A DNA stretch of 64,000 bases from Fibrobacter sp. (GTDB lineage: Bacteria > Fibrobacterota > Fibrobacteria > Fibrobacterales > Fibrobacteraceae): positions 62,001-126,000 of the forward strand of contig JAGCGO010000042.1 in assembly GCA_017649565.1 (NCBI GenBank). Reading direction: 5' to 3'. Made by a program: the position numbers and the translations under genes. The number at the start of each line of letters is the position of its first letter. Within the stretch, counting starts at the first letter, position 1. The notes beneath the pieces were generated by a model. It had not been told where the DNA came from. It searched no databases and saw nothing but the letters and a program-made list of their open reading frames with translations. This document shows positions 13,168 to 21,624 of this stretch, piece by piece.

Positions 13168-13187
13168 TGTCAACGGCGCCATTGACA
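13168..13187. promoter_or_regulatory. Palindromic operator-like site upstream of GH10
   Basis: TGTCAACGGCGCCATTGACA matches its own reverse complement at 18 of 20 positions. A second, partial copy TGTCATTGGCGCATGGAC starts 23 bases downstream at 13191. The pair lies 100-140 bases before the GH10 start. A helix-turn-helix repressor or activator site is inferred; no regulator gene is adjacent. Confidence 0.5.
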
Positions 13188-13305
13188 AAATGTCATTGGC
13201 GCATGGACTATTTATCCATAAATTTTAAGCCTTCAAAAAGGCTCTGTGAGTGGTATCGGGATAGATTATAGATAGTATGGAATTAACCAAATAAAGGATG
13301 TGGAT

Positions 13306-15150
13306 ATGTCTAACTTTAAATCTCTAATTACCTCTGCCGTGCTTCTTGCATCGGCTTATTCGTTTGCCGGTCCGGGGTTGGCTGACGGTGCTGCAAAGTT
13401 CGTCGGCAACATTACGACTCGTGGGCAGGTGCGTTCTGATTTCGGTGACTATTGGAACCAGATTACCGCTGAAAACGAATGTAAGTGGCAGTCTATCGAA
13501 GGCTCCCGTGGCAACTACAACTTCGGCGGTTGCGATGCTGCCTATAACTGGGCAAAGAACAACGGAGGCTTCTTCAAGTTCCATGCTCTGGTGTGGGGCT
13601 CGCAGTACCCGAACTGGTTGGGCAACTTGAGTGCCGATGATACCAAGAAGGCCATTACCGATTGGTTCGACCGCGTGAAAAAGCAGTACCCCGATCTGGA
13701 CATGATCGACGTGGTGAACGAAGCTATCCGTACCGGTAACAACCAGTATCACTCCGGCTATCCCAACACCAAGATTATCCAGGCCCTCGGTGGCGATAAC
13801 AACGGTGACTACACCTTCGTGACCACGGCCTTCAAGATGGCGCGTGAACGTTGGCCGGATGCCATCTTGATCTATAACGACTACAATACTGTCCAGTGGC
13901 AGAAGAACGAAGGTATCCAGCTGATTCAGACCATCAAGAAAAATGGTGCTCCTGTCGATGCCTATGGCCTCCAGGCTCATGACATGATGACCCAGGGTGG
14001 TGGCGCCGGTGGTACCGGTGGTGGCGGCGGCTGCTTGAACATCAATACGCTGAAGAGCGTTCTTGATGAAATTTGGGAAAAGACGCAGACCCCGATGTTC
14101 ATTTCGGAATACGATATCGGTACCGAAGACGACAACACCCAGAAGAAGTGCTATCAGGAACAGATTTCCCTGTTCATGGAAAACGAACACGTTGCCGGTA
14201 TCACTCTTTGGGGCTACATCTACGGTGCGACCTGGGTGACCAACGGTAACTCCGGTATCATCAAGGACGGTAGGGACCGTGCGGCCATGACCTGGCTGAA
14301 GGAATACCTTGCGTCGAACAAGGGTGTCAACACGACAGGCCTTCCGACGGGTGACGCTGCTGCCAAGGTCGATCCGGAACCGCAGCTTCCGTTCAAGGGT
14401 GCCGCTTTCGCCATTCCGGGCAAGATCGAAGCCGAAGATTTCGACATCCCGGGCAAGGGCAAGAACGAGGACGGCACGAGCAACCAGTCCTACGCTGATT
14501 CCGATACCGAAAACCACGGTAACTCCGATTACCGTAGCGATACCGGTGTCGACCTCTACAGCAAGGCAACCGGCGTCGTGGTGGGCTACAACAGCGAAGG
14601 CGACTGGCTCGAATACACGATCAACGTGGCCGAAGCCGGCGAATACACCTTCTTTGCCGCCGTGGCCGCTGCAGGCTCTACCTCCAGCTTCAAGATGTCC
14701 CTCGATGGCAATCCCCTTACCGATGCTATCAGCGTTCCTGCTGCCTCTTCTGGCGAAGATAACTACGAAGACTACAACAAGGTCTCTGCCAACGTGACGC
14801 TCCCGGCTGGCCAGCATGTCCTCCGCATGGACGTGACCGGTGCCTGGTTCGACGTGGACTACTTCACCTTCGTGAAGGGTGCCAATGCGACCGACCCGGA
14901 ACCGATTGGCGGCGGCGCCGGCGACGATCCTCTGGGGCTCGCGTCCAACCTCCAGCTGGACGAGACCAACACTCTGCAGCACTACTACGTGTTTGACACG
15001 CAGGGCGTACGCATGGGCGTGATCAGCGGTTACGGCTTCAAGGCGACTGCGGAACTGCTCAGGTCTTCCAGTGCAGTCAAGAGCTCGGGTATATACTACC
15101 TGCGCAATCGTGCCACGGGCAAGATGCAGTCTGTCCGCGTGGTTCGCTAG
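13306..15150 (+). CDS. Secreted GH10 endo-1,4-beta-xylanase with CBM6
   Basis: It cleaves the xylan backbone with retention. ATG 13306 is preferred to GTG 13300 because AAAGGA lies 7-12 bases upstream. The signal peptide ends near SFA-GPG. The GH10 barrel shows E139 in DVVNEAI (acid/base) and E268 in FISEYDIG (nucleophile), with WGSQYPNWLG and LWGYIYG also typical. An unusual Gly-rich loop (residues about 228-241, GGGAGGTGGGGG) sits just after the QAHDMMTQ strand. A CBM6 spans about 367-525 and the tail domain about 556-614 (YYVFDTQGVRMGVI). A strong terminator follows, so it is likely a single-gene unit controlled by the palindromic site upstream. Confidence 0.94.
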   Translation: MSNFKSLITSAVLLASAYSFAGPGLADGAAKFVGNITTRGQVRSDFGDYWNQITAENECKWQSIEGSRGNYNFGGCDAAYNWAKNNGGFFKFHALVWGSQYPNWLGNLSADDTKKAITDWFDRVKKQYPDLDMIDVVNEAIRTGNNQYHSGYPNTKIIQALGGDNNGDYTFVTTAFKMARERWPDAILIYNDYNTVQWQKNEGIQLIQTIKKNGAPVDAYGLQAHDMMTQGGGAGGTGGGGGCLNINTLKSVLDEIWEKTQTPMFISEYDIGTEDDNTQKKCYQEQISLFMENEHVAGITLWGYIYGATWVTNGNSGIIKDGRDRAAMTWLKEYLASNKGVNTTGLPTGDAAAKVDPEPQLPFKGAAFAIPGKIEAEDFDIPGKGKNEDGTSNQSYADSDTENHGNSDYRSDTGVDLYSKATGVVVGYNSEGDWLEYTINVAEAGEYTFFAAVAAAGSTSSFKMSLDGNPLTDAISVPAASSGEDNYEDYNKVSANVTLPAGQHVLRMDVTGAWFDVDYFTFVKGANATDPEPIGGGAGDDPLGLASNLQLDETNTLQHYYVFDTQGVRMGVISGYGFKATAELLRSSSAVKSSGIYYLRNRATGKMQSVRVVR

Positions 15151-15192
15151 GACTCAGGAATTCTCATAAAACCAAATCCTAATCCATACACT

Positions 15193-15230
15193 ATCGGTCC
15201 CGGTTTCTCCAACGCCGGGACCGATTTTTT
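15193..15230 (+). terminator. Intrinsic terminator after GH10
   Basis: An 11-bp stem ATCGGTCCCGG / CCGGGACCGAT with an 11-base loop ends in a T run. Confidence 0.9.
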
Positions 15231-15242
15231 GCATATATGCGA

Positions 15243-15268
15243 AAACCCCTACCGTGAGGCAGGGGCGT
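15243..15268 (-). terminator. Terminator of the histidine kinase/HPt operon
   Basis: On the minus strand CCCCTGCC, TCAC, GGTAGGGG forms a hairpin with one mismatch, followed by TTTTC, 20-odd bases after the HPt stop. Confidence 0.6.
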
Positions 15269-15289
15269 AGCGGGAATGTCTCGCTTTTT

Positions 15290-15643
15290 TTAGGCCAGGA
15301 ATTTGCGGATGTTCTCGATGACGTTGCTGTAGTTGCTCAGGACCGCACTGAACAGCGTGTCCGAGTTTATCGTGAACTCTCTCGGGCGGAGGTCTTCGGT
15401 CAGGGCACTGCTTGCTTCGTAGAGCTTCTGGAAGCCGAGGTTGGCTGCGACTCCTTTGAGCGTGTGCGCTGCGCGGAACGCTTTCTCGATGTCTTCTTCC
15501 TCGAATGCCTTTTCGAGTTCGTTGAAACTCGGGTCTTGCAAGAAGAGCCCAAGGTACTTGGAGATGCGTTCTTCCTTGTGGAGTCGAGCTAGGACGTCCT
15601 CAAGGGATTCGTCGACGCTGGCATAGAATTCTTGTAAGGTCAT
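15290..15643 (-). CDS. Stand-alone HPt phosphotransfer protein
   Basis: This 117-aa, almost all-helical protein has the HPt signature AAHTLKGVAANLGF, with H60 as the phospho-accepting histidine. It would take a phosphoryl group from the receiver domain of the hybrid kinase encoded immediately upstream and pass it to an unidentified response regulator. The ATG follows AAGGAA, and the gap to the kinase stop is 21 bases, so the two form an operon closed by a hairpin. No transmembrane segment or signal peptide is seen; it acts in the cytoplasm. Confidence 0.9.
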   Translation of the reverse strand: MTLQEFYASVDESLEDVLARLHKEERISKYLGLFLQDPSFNELEKAFEEEDIEKAFRAAHTLKGVAANLGFQKLYEASSALTEDLRPREFTINSDTLFSAVLSNYSNVIENIRKFLA

Positions 15644-15664
15644 GGTGTTCCTTGTTGTTGTTCT

Positions 15665-17719
15665 TTAGGGTTCGACGAAAAATTGGGCCAGGTAGTCGGA
15701 AAGCTTCTGCGGGTCGACCGGTTTTGCGATATGGCCGTTCATGCCGACCTGGAAAGCCTTCTGCCTGTCCTCTTCAAAGGCATTCGCCGTCATGGCGACG
15801 ATTGGAATCTGCGAGTAGCCGGAATTGCCCAGCTTGCGGATTTCGCTCGCGGCCTCGTATCCGTCCATAACGGGCATCTGGATGTCCATCAGCACGAGGT
15901 CGTACATGCCTGGCTTGTTGCTTTTGATTTTTTGTAGGGAAATGGCGCCGTTTTCGGCTTCGTCCACGATGAAGCCCAGTTCCTTGAGGTGGTCCAGTGC
16001 GATTTCGCGGTTCAGTTCGTTGTCCTCGACTAGCAGGACCCTCTTTCCTTCGAATAGCCCGTTGAGCTGAGCCTTGGACGTGTCCACGGTTTTCTTGAAG
16101 GTGTAGAACTTCTCCTGGACGTTGAAGCTGAGGTGGCAGGTCACGGTCGTTCCCTTGCCCTGCTCGCTCTCGATTTCCATGGAACCGCCCATCATCTCGA
16201 CGAGGTTCTTGGTGATGGCAAGCCCGAGACCCGTACCGTTTATCCCGCTTGTGGTGGAGCTTTGCTCACGGGTGAATGCGTCGAAAACGTGGGCCAGGAA
16301 TTCCTTGCTCATGCCGATGCCGTTGTCCTTGATGATGAAGTCGAAACATGCGACTCCCTGGAAACTCGGCGTCTGCTTTACGGTGAACAGGATGTGGCTG
16401 TTGTGCGGCGAATACTTGATGGCATTGCTCAGGATGTTCAGGAGGATGCGTTCCAGGTGCATGGAGTCGGCATAGACGTTCTCGTTCTGGATGCCCTTCA
16501 TCGAAAGTTCCAGCGTCGTTTCGCTCTTGGCCGCAGTCTCCTGTACGATGGAGATAAACTTGGTGATGAACTCCGGCAGGTTGATGGCGTCGCTTCTCAG
16601 GTTGATTTTCCCGCTTTCGATATGCGCCATGTCGAGCACGTCGTTGATGAGGCTCAGCAGGTGGTCGCCAGCGAGGGCGACTTTTTCCAGGTAGTCGATG
16701 GCCTGCGCCTTGTTGTCGATGTACTTCCGTGCCATGGAGGCGAACCCGAGGATGGCGTTCATCGGGGTGCGGATGTCGTGGCTCATGTTGAACAGGAACC
16801 TGCTCTTTGCGGCATTCGCGGCCTCTGCCTTGGCAGTGGCTTCCTGCAGTTCCGTCTTCTGGCGGTTCTGCTGCTCGCGCTGCTCGAGTTCCGCGCGGCG
16901 TTCGTCGTCTACGTTGCTTAAGCCCAGGATGACGCAGTTGCCTGTGTGGCTATCCTTGTCGCGCGTGAGCTTGGCCCGGTAGAACTGCTCGTCCCCGTCG
17001 ATGTTTGCCTTGAACTCGATGAACAGCACCGGTTCGCGTTCGAGGTAATTGAGGATGTAGTCCCTTTGCAGTCGGGCGTACACCTTCATGCGGTCCTGCT
17101 TCACGACAAGGTGGTCCACCAGGTTTTCCATCTGCTTGCTGTAGGGCGGCTGCATGTCGACCTTCTTGAAGCATTCCTCCATCCGCTTGCTGGTGCGGTA
17201 GCAGAAATAGGTGTCGCGGTCGAGGTCGATGTAGAAAATGCTCTCGTAGTCGCTGGTGATGCCGTTCAGCATGGCGTCCATCTGCGCTATCCGCGTGCTC
17301 TTCCGTTCGCGTTCGGAAACATCCTTTACCACGCAGAAGGTGTAGATGTCCCCGTCCTCGCCTTTCATCAGGTAGAATTTCTGTTCGAGGCAGATAGGTG
17401 TAGTTCCGTCTGCGGGTACGGTCCAGTACCTGGCCTGGGTACAAAGTTCGTTGTTCTTGAACTTCTCGAGAAGGTTTTCTCGGCTGGCCGTTTCCAGGAA
17501 TTCCCTGGCTTTGGTGAGCAGGTTCTCTTTGGCCCACTGGTTGACAAATTCCGAGTAGCGGGCCGGTTCGTGGTGCCTCCCCTTGCGCATGGGGACGGTG
17601 CGCCCCTTGATGATCCTGTAAAAATCACCTATGACGACATCCTTTGTCAGGTTGCATTCAAAATAGCCGTATGCCTTGTAGGTCAGCGCGTCGATAAGAT
17701 TTTGGGCGATTTTAATCAT
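15665..17719 (-). CDS. Cytoplasmic hybrid histidine kinase with C-terminal receiver
   Basis: It is a sensor kinase that autophosphorylates and passes the phosphate to its own receiver domain. I start at 17719 (MIKIAQNLIDALT), giving 684 aa. The frame continues upstream but that part overlaps the divergent acyltransferase gene and is low-complexity, so it is rejected. No good ribosome site precedes this start, so it is uncertain. Residues 1-290 look like PAS-type sensory regions (YFECNLTKDVV..., IFYIDLDRDTYFCYR). H314 is in the HisKA box NMSHDIRTPMNAI; the ATPase boxes are ILSNAIKYSPH, DNGIGMS and GTGLGLAI; and the receiver phospho-site is D612 in VLMDIQMPVMDG, with AKPVD at the end. No transmembrane segments are visible, so the signal is probably intracellular. 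Confidence 0.9.
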   Translation of the reverse strand: MIKIAQNLIDALTYKAYGYFECNLTKDVVIGDFYRIIKGRTVPMRKGRHHEPARYSEFVNQWAKENLLTKAREFLETASRENLLEKFKNNELCTQARYWTVPADGTTPICLEQKFYLMKGEDGDIYTFCVVKDVSERERKSTRIAQMDAMLNGITSDYESIFYIDLDRDTYFCYRTSKRMEECFKKVDMQPPYSKQMENLVDHLVVKQDRMKVYARLQRDYILNYLEREPVLFIEFKANIDGDEQFYRAKLTRDKDSHTGNCVILGLSNVDDERRAELEQREQQNRQKTELQEATAKAEAANAAKSRFLFNMSHDIRTPMNAILGFASMARKYIDNKAQAIDYLEKVALAGDHLLSLINDVLDMAHIESGKINLRSDAINLPEFITKFISIVQETAAKSETTLELSMKGIQNENVYADSMHLERILLNILSNAIKYSPHNSHILFTVKQTPSFQGVACFDFIIKDNGIGMSKEFLAHVFDAFTREQSSTTSGINGTGLGLAITKNLVEMMGGSMEIESEQGKGTTVTCHLSFNVQEKFYTFKKTVDTSKAQLNGLFEGKRVLLVEDNELNREIALDHLKELGFIVDEAENGAISLQKIKSNKPGMYDLVLMDIQMPVMDGYEAASEIRKLGNSGYSQIPIVAMTANAFEEDRQKAFQVGMNGHIAKPVDPQKLSDYLAQFFVEP

Positions 17720-17824
17720 AATAAAGGAATATATAATATAAATAAGAAAAATAGAACGGAAAAAAAAGGTTGGCATTTGGACCATGTGAAAAACGTCACG
17801 ATATTTGCTAAATTTGGGCTCATA

Positions 17825-18994
17825 ATGCCGAAACCAGCGAATTATTTCCCCGCCATAGATGGACTTCGCCTGCTGGCGAGCCTCAATATCGTGATGCTCC
17901 ACCTGGGCAGTTCCAATGCTCTTGCCTATATGGCCGATTGTACATGGCTGATGCCCATATTCAATGCGCCGGCCTTCGCTGCGGGAATTTTCTACGTATT
18001 CGCCGGTTTTTTGTTTGCAAGTAAGTTCAGCGACCCGGAGCGCCGGATTCCGGTGGTGCCGTTCATGTTTGGCCGTATCGCCAAGCTGTACCGCCTGCAT
18101 TTCTTCATGACGCTTCTGATGTTTGTCGTGCTGGTGTTCAAGCTGAGCGGGTACACGCACTTGCCCGGGTTCGGCGAACTGGGAGACTGCGTGTCGAAGG
18201 GCCTTGCCGCTATGTCGCACCCGTGGCGCAGCCTGGTCATGCACCTGACGCTTACATGGTCCATTGTTCCGGACCTCGGAATGAAACTAAACGAACCGTC
18301 GTGGTCGCTCACGAGCTTCTTCGCCTGCTACGCCATTACGCCGTGGTTCAGCCGCTGGCTGTTCAAGCGCAGCCGTCGCAGCCTCTGGGTGCTTTTCGGG
18401 CTGGTGTTTGTCCCGGGAATCGTATGGGCTACGGTCTTCGGACTTACGGACAACCTTTGGTTCTCCGGTTACGACGCGAAGTACAGGTTCTTCCACATGT
18501 TCGCCCCGGTCCGCATTTTCGAGTACCTTTTGGGCATGATAATTTACCGCCTCTACAACGAGGGGTACTTCGATTTCCTCAAGCGCGACTACGTGAGCGG
18601 TATTGCCCAGGCGCTGTTGCTTGCAGCCCTTTACGGAAGCCTGTTCCTGCTGAACCCGAACCTGAATCCTGGAATCAACTACGCTTTCCACCACAGTTTG
18701 CCTATCCTCATTTACGCCTTGCTTGTCCTTTCGCTTTTGAGCGGGAAAGGTTTCCTCGCATGGTTCTTCTGCATTCCGCTTGTTCGTAAAATCGGTCGTG
18801 CTTCGTTCTACCCGTACTTGATTCACCTGCCGATTATTACGATTGCCTGGGGAATCTGCAACCTGAACCGTCCCAAGAATACGTTGCTTTTGCTGTTGTT
18901 CGTATACACGGTGAGCACGCTTTATATGGAATTCAAGGTGTGGCGCCGCAAGAAGGCAAAACAGTCCGCAGGGGCTTCCGGCACGTCCGTATAA
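17825..18994 (+). CDS. Membrane acyltransferase (acyltransferase 3 family)
   Basis: Family 3 acyltransferases acylate exported sugars, such as O-acetylation of surface glycans, in the inner membrane. The 389-aa product starts at MPKPANYFPAIDGLRLLAS, which is the usual family opening, with the R..A...V...H pattern (GLRLLASLNIVMLHLG). About ten hydrophobic segments follow. The frame extends far upstream, but that part is antisense to the histidine kinase and is rejected. No clear ribosome site precedes the ATG, and an in-frame GTG at 17786 is possible. It is divergent from the kinase gene across an AT-rich 105-base gap. The substrate is unknown; no glycan genes adjoin it. Confidence 0.82.
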   Translation: MPKPANYFPAIDGLRLLASLNIVMLHLGSSNALAYMADCTWLMPIFNAPAFAAGIFYVFAGFLFASKFSDPERRIPVVPFMFGRIAKLYRLHFFMTLLMFVVLVFKLSGYTHLPGFGELGDCVSKGLAAMSHPWRSLVMHLTLTWSIVPDLGMKLNEPSWSLTSFFACYAITPWFSRWLFKRSRRSLWVLFGLVFVPGIVWATVFGLTDNLWFSGYDAKYRFFHMFAPVRIFEYLLGMIIYRLYNEGYFDFLKRDYVSGIAQALLLAALYGSLFLLNPNLNPGINYAFHHSLPILIYALLVLSLLSGKGFLAWFFCIPLVRKIGRASFYPYLIHLPIITIAWGICNLNRPKNTLLLLLFVYTVSTLYMEFKVWRRKKAKQSAGASGTSV

Positions 18995-19246
18995 TGCGGT
19001 TCAGCCGCTTTATGTAAAGTTTTAAAAACATACAAAGCGTATCGAGTGATAAAATGCACTGAGTACGCGTAAAAATACGTGCGCTACTTCACTGTTCTCA
19101 ATTGAAACCGATTTATTACACTTGAAAATCTTTTAAAAATGCTATTTGATTTTATATTTTATACTGTCCTACCTTTAAATTGGATTGGTGTTTGTGTATT
19201 TAGAGGTGGTGCTGGGAGTAATCCATTTTTTTCAGAAGGTAACAGA

Positions 19247-21520
19247 ATGAAAAAAGCATTTACAGTTTTGACAACGGCGGTAGCCCTCGCAGCGGTCTCT
19301 TCTATGGCCGCTCCGAAATACCCGTTCCCCCAGAACATGAAGCATCCCCACGGTAATGTTATCGAGTACGCCGATGTTTCCATGATCAAGGACCACTTCA
19401 GCAAGTGGAAAAGTGCCTGGTACGATGCAGGCCAGGGCTGGATTTACGCTCCGGAAGGCACCTGCTCTACGGTGTCCGAAGCTATTGCTTACGGTATGTT
19501 GATTGCCGTGTATATGGACGATGGTAGCAATGGCGCCAAGGACATGTTCGATAAGCTCTATGGGACCTGGAAGACCAATGGCGGCAACGGCGGCGGTATG
19601 AACTGGCGTGTCGGTTGCGATGGTGGATCGGGTTCCGCTTCCGACGCCGACTTCGACGCCGCCCTCGCCCTTATCATGGCTTCGAAGCAGTGGAGTCAGG
19701 ATTCCTACCTGAACGACGCCAAGACGATTATTTCTTGGATGTCCACCAACGATATCAATGGCACTAAGATTAAGCCGGGTAGCCAGTGGAATGACGCTTT
19801 CAACCCGAGTTATGCCACCTTGGCCAACTTCCGCGTTTTCGCTGCGGTGGGCGGCTCTGGCGACTGGAATGGTGTTGCTACTTGGGGCGCAAACGAAATC
19901 AAGGCTTGCCAGAACCAAACTACGGGTCTCGTCCCGGACTGGTGTGACTGGAACAGCCACCAGCCGACGAAGACTTCTGCTTCCGTGCAGCAGTCCGAAG
20001 CTGCCGGTTTCTTCGATGACGCCGCCCGTACCCCGTGGCGCACGGCTTGGGACTACTACTGGTTTGGAACGGCCTCTTCTCAGGCCTTTAACGCTACCAT
20101 TACCAAGTGGCTCTATACTGAAGCTCCTGTGGCTAGCGAAATCAATTCCGGTTACTATGTAGACGGAAAGGCTGAAAAGTCTGTCAAGCGTAACTTCGCT
20201 TCTTCTACGTTCTCCGGTGGTCTCGGTCTCGCCGCTTCCAGTGACGAAACTGAAATTGGTCAGAAGTACCTCGGAACGGTCTATAGCTACCTCGCTTCCA
20301 AGACGGCCTGCAAGAAGGCCGATAAGTGTGGTGAAGGTGACAATCCGGGCGAAAAGTACTACATGTCTACTTTGAACCTCCTTTACCTCCTCCTCATGAC
20401 CGGTAACATGCCCAACTTCTATGATATGACCGGTTTCACCGCCTTCACTCCGGATCCGAGCAAGGCTCCGTCGCTCAGCGAACTTGATGGCCAGCAGATG
20501 GAAATGAAGGACACCACCGTTGGTGTTTCTGGTTTCTGGCACTGGGGTGCTTACCATGACAAGTATGGTATCGGTACCACGATGAAGCCGGACTCCGGCA
20601 CCTCTCCGCTGGTTCTCCGTGGTGGCAAGATTTATGCCGAAGCTTCCATGCAGATCGGTCCTGAACCGGAATGGACACAGGAAGCCGCCGATGCCGGTAC
20701 CCTCAAGTACCCGTCTGCCGGTATTGCCATGTCCTTCCTCCCCGACAGCAAGAAGGGTGTTGACCTCCAGGCTCTCGGTGTCGCAAAACTTCGTCTTACT
20801 ATCAAGGCTTCCGGTCCCATCCGCATGGCTGTCCTTAACGGCAAGTCTGTCGAAGCCGGTTCTGAACCGGGTATCTATGTCACGAATTCCTCTGACTACA
20901 AGGTCATTGAATATGACATGACCCCGTATGAAATGGGCTTCAAGGGCCTTAACGACAATAACAATGGTGGTCTTCTTGATTGGGTCGACCAGAACTCCGC
21001 TCCGGAAGGCAAGGACATCATCAAGGATGTCAGGGGCCTCAAGTTCGAAGTCAAGCAGAAGGAAGGTGGTATCGGTGATGTCTCCATCAGCGCTATCGAA
21101 TTCCTCGATGCGAGCGGCAACGTGATTGATCCGGTCTCGATTACCGGTATGCCGGGCGTCCGTAGCGAAATCGCTCAGACTCCGACTTCTTCCGGTTCTG
21201 CCGATCCGAACTCCTCGGGTAGCGATCCGACTTCTTCGGGTGCCAATCCGAACTCCTCCGCCACTGATCCGGGTGTGGGTTCTTCGGGCACGGGCCTTGC
21301 TACGGTCTTCGCTCCGGCAAGATTCAACGCCTATGTCAACGGTCTCCAGATCCAGATCAGCAATGCCGCTGTCGGTTCCAACTATGCCGTGTTCTCCATG
21401 CAGGGCAAGGTTATCCAGACCGGCATGATCAAGAGCAGCAGCGAGCTGGTCTCGGTCAAGAACAAGGGTGCCTACGTGATCCGCGTTGGCAACGAAGTTC
21501 GCTCGATCATCGTGAAGTAA
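19247..21520 (+). CDS. Secreted GH8 endoglucanase/xylanase with accessory beta-sandwich
   Basis: GH8 enzymes are inverting (alpha/alpha)6 barrels that cut cellulose, xylan or related beta-glucans. ATG 19247 follows AGAAGG by 7 bases and starts a signal peptide ending SSMA-APK; the open frame upstream lacks such features. E78 in TVSEAIAYGML is the general acid of the family signature, and SDADFDAAL (residues 131-139) is the conserved second motif. The catalytic domain spans about 25-400. Residues about 405-628 are an extra domain, all-beta in appearance, that I do not recognise with certainty (possibly CBM11/CIA30-like). A linker of repeated DPxSSG units (about 640-685) leads to the tail domain (YAVFSMQGKVIQTG...GAYVIRVGNEV). 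A TATACT/TATATT-rich stretch near 19150 may be the promoter. A strong terminator follows. Confidence 0.9.
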   Translation: MKKAFTVLTTAVALAAVSSMAAPKYPFPQNMKHPHGNVIEYADVSMIKDHFSKWKSAWYDAGQGWIYAPEGTCSTVSEAIAYGMLIAVYMDDGSNGAKDMFDKLYGTWKTNGGNGGGMNWRVGCDGGSGSASDADFDAALALIMASKQWSQDSYLNDAKTIISWMSTNDINGTKIKPGSQWNDAFNPSYATLANFRVFAAVGGSGDWNGVATWGANEIKACQNQTTGLVPDWCDWNSHQPTKTSASVQQSEAAGFFDDAARTPWRTAWDYYWFGTASSQAFNATITKWLYTEAPVASEINSGYYVDGKAEKSVKRNFASSTFSGGLGLAASSDETEIGQKYLGTVYSYLASKTACKKADKCGEGDNPGEKYYMSTLNLLYLLLMTGNMPNFYDMTGFTAFTPDPSKAPSLSELDGQQMEMKDTTVGVSGFWHWGAYHDKYGIGTTMKPDSGTSPLVLRGGKIYAEASMQIGPEPEWTQEAADAGTLKYPSAGIAMSFLPDSKKGVDLQALGVAKLRLTIKASGPIRMAVLNGKSVEAGSEPGIYVTNSSDYKVIEYDMTPYEMGFKGLNDNNNGGLLDWVDQNSAPEGKDIIKDVRGLKFEVKQKEGGIGDVSISAIEFLDASGNVIDPVSITGMPGVRSEIAQTPTSSGSADPNSSGSDPTSSGANPNSSATDPGVGSSGTGLATVFAPARFNAYVNGLQIQISNAAVGSNYAVFSMQGKVIQTGMIKSSSELVSVKNKGAYVIRVGNEVRSIIVK

Positions 21521-21543
21521 TCCGTAAGGATTTTTAGAAAAGG

Positions 21544-21570
21544 CCGTGGGTTCGCCCACGGTCTTTTTTT
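21544..21570 (+). terminator. Intrinsic terminator after GH8
   Basis: A 7-bp stem CCGTGGG / CCCACGG with a TTCG tetraloop is followed by seven T. The T run merges with the promoter-like box of the next gene. Confidence 0.92.
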
Positions 21571-21591
21571 GTATATTCTTTGGTGTTTTGG
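21564..21591 (+). promoter_or_regulatory. Promoter-like box before batA, twin of the box before batB
   Basis: T7-GTATATTCT followed by GGTGTTTT lies about 55 bases before the batA start. The same arrangement recurs at 24086-24109 before batB. TATATT would serve as the -10 element; no standard -35 is visible. Confidence 0.45.
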
Positions 21592-21624
21592 GGGAAACCC
21601 CTTGATTATGGAATTGGAATCGAA

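Noticed and set aside
13324..14982. Minus-strand frame of 552 codons opposite GH10
   Set aside because: It is antisense to a well-supported xylanase, with no independent evidence.
16946..17824. N-terminal extension of the acyltransferase frame
   Set aside because: It is antisense to the histidine kinase; the family domain starts at 17825.
17720..18244. N-terminal extension of the hybrid kinase frame
   Set aside because: It overlaps the start of the divergent acyltransferase gene and has basic, repetitive sequence unlike a sensor domain.
18996..19014. GCGG / CCGC hairpin after the acyltransferase gene
   Set aside because: A 4-bp stem with only three T is too weak to call a terminator.
19063..19084. 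Hairpin before the GH8 gene (CGCGTA / TACGTG)
   Set aside because: Only six pairs with one wobble and no T run; too weak to call a terminator or operator.
19232..21559. Minus-strand frame of 775 codons opposite GH8
   Set aside because: It covers the GH8 gene and crosses its terminator; low-complexity Arg/Gly/Thr content.
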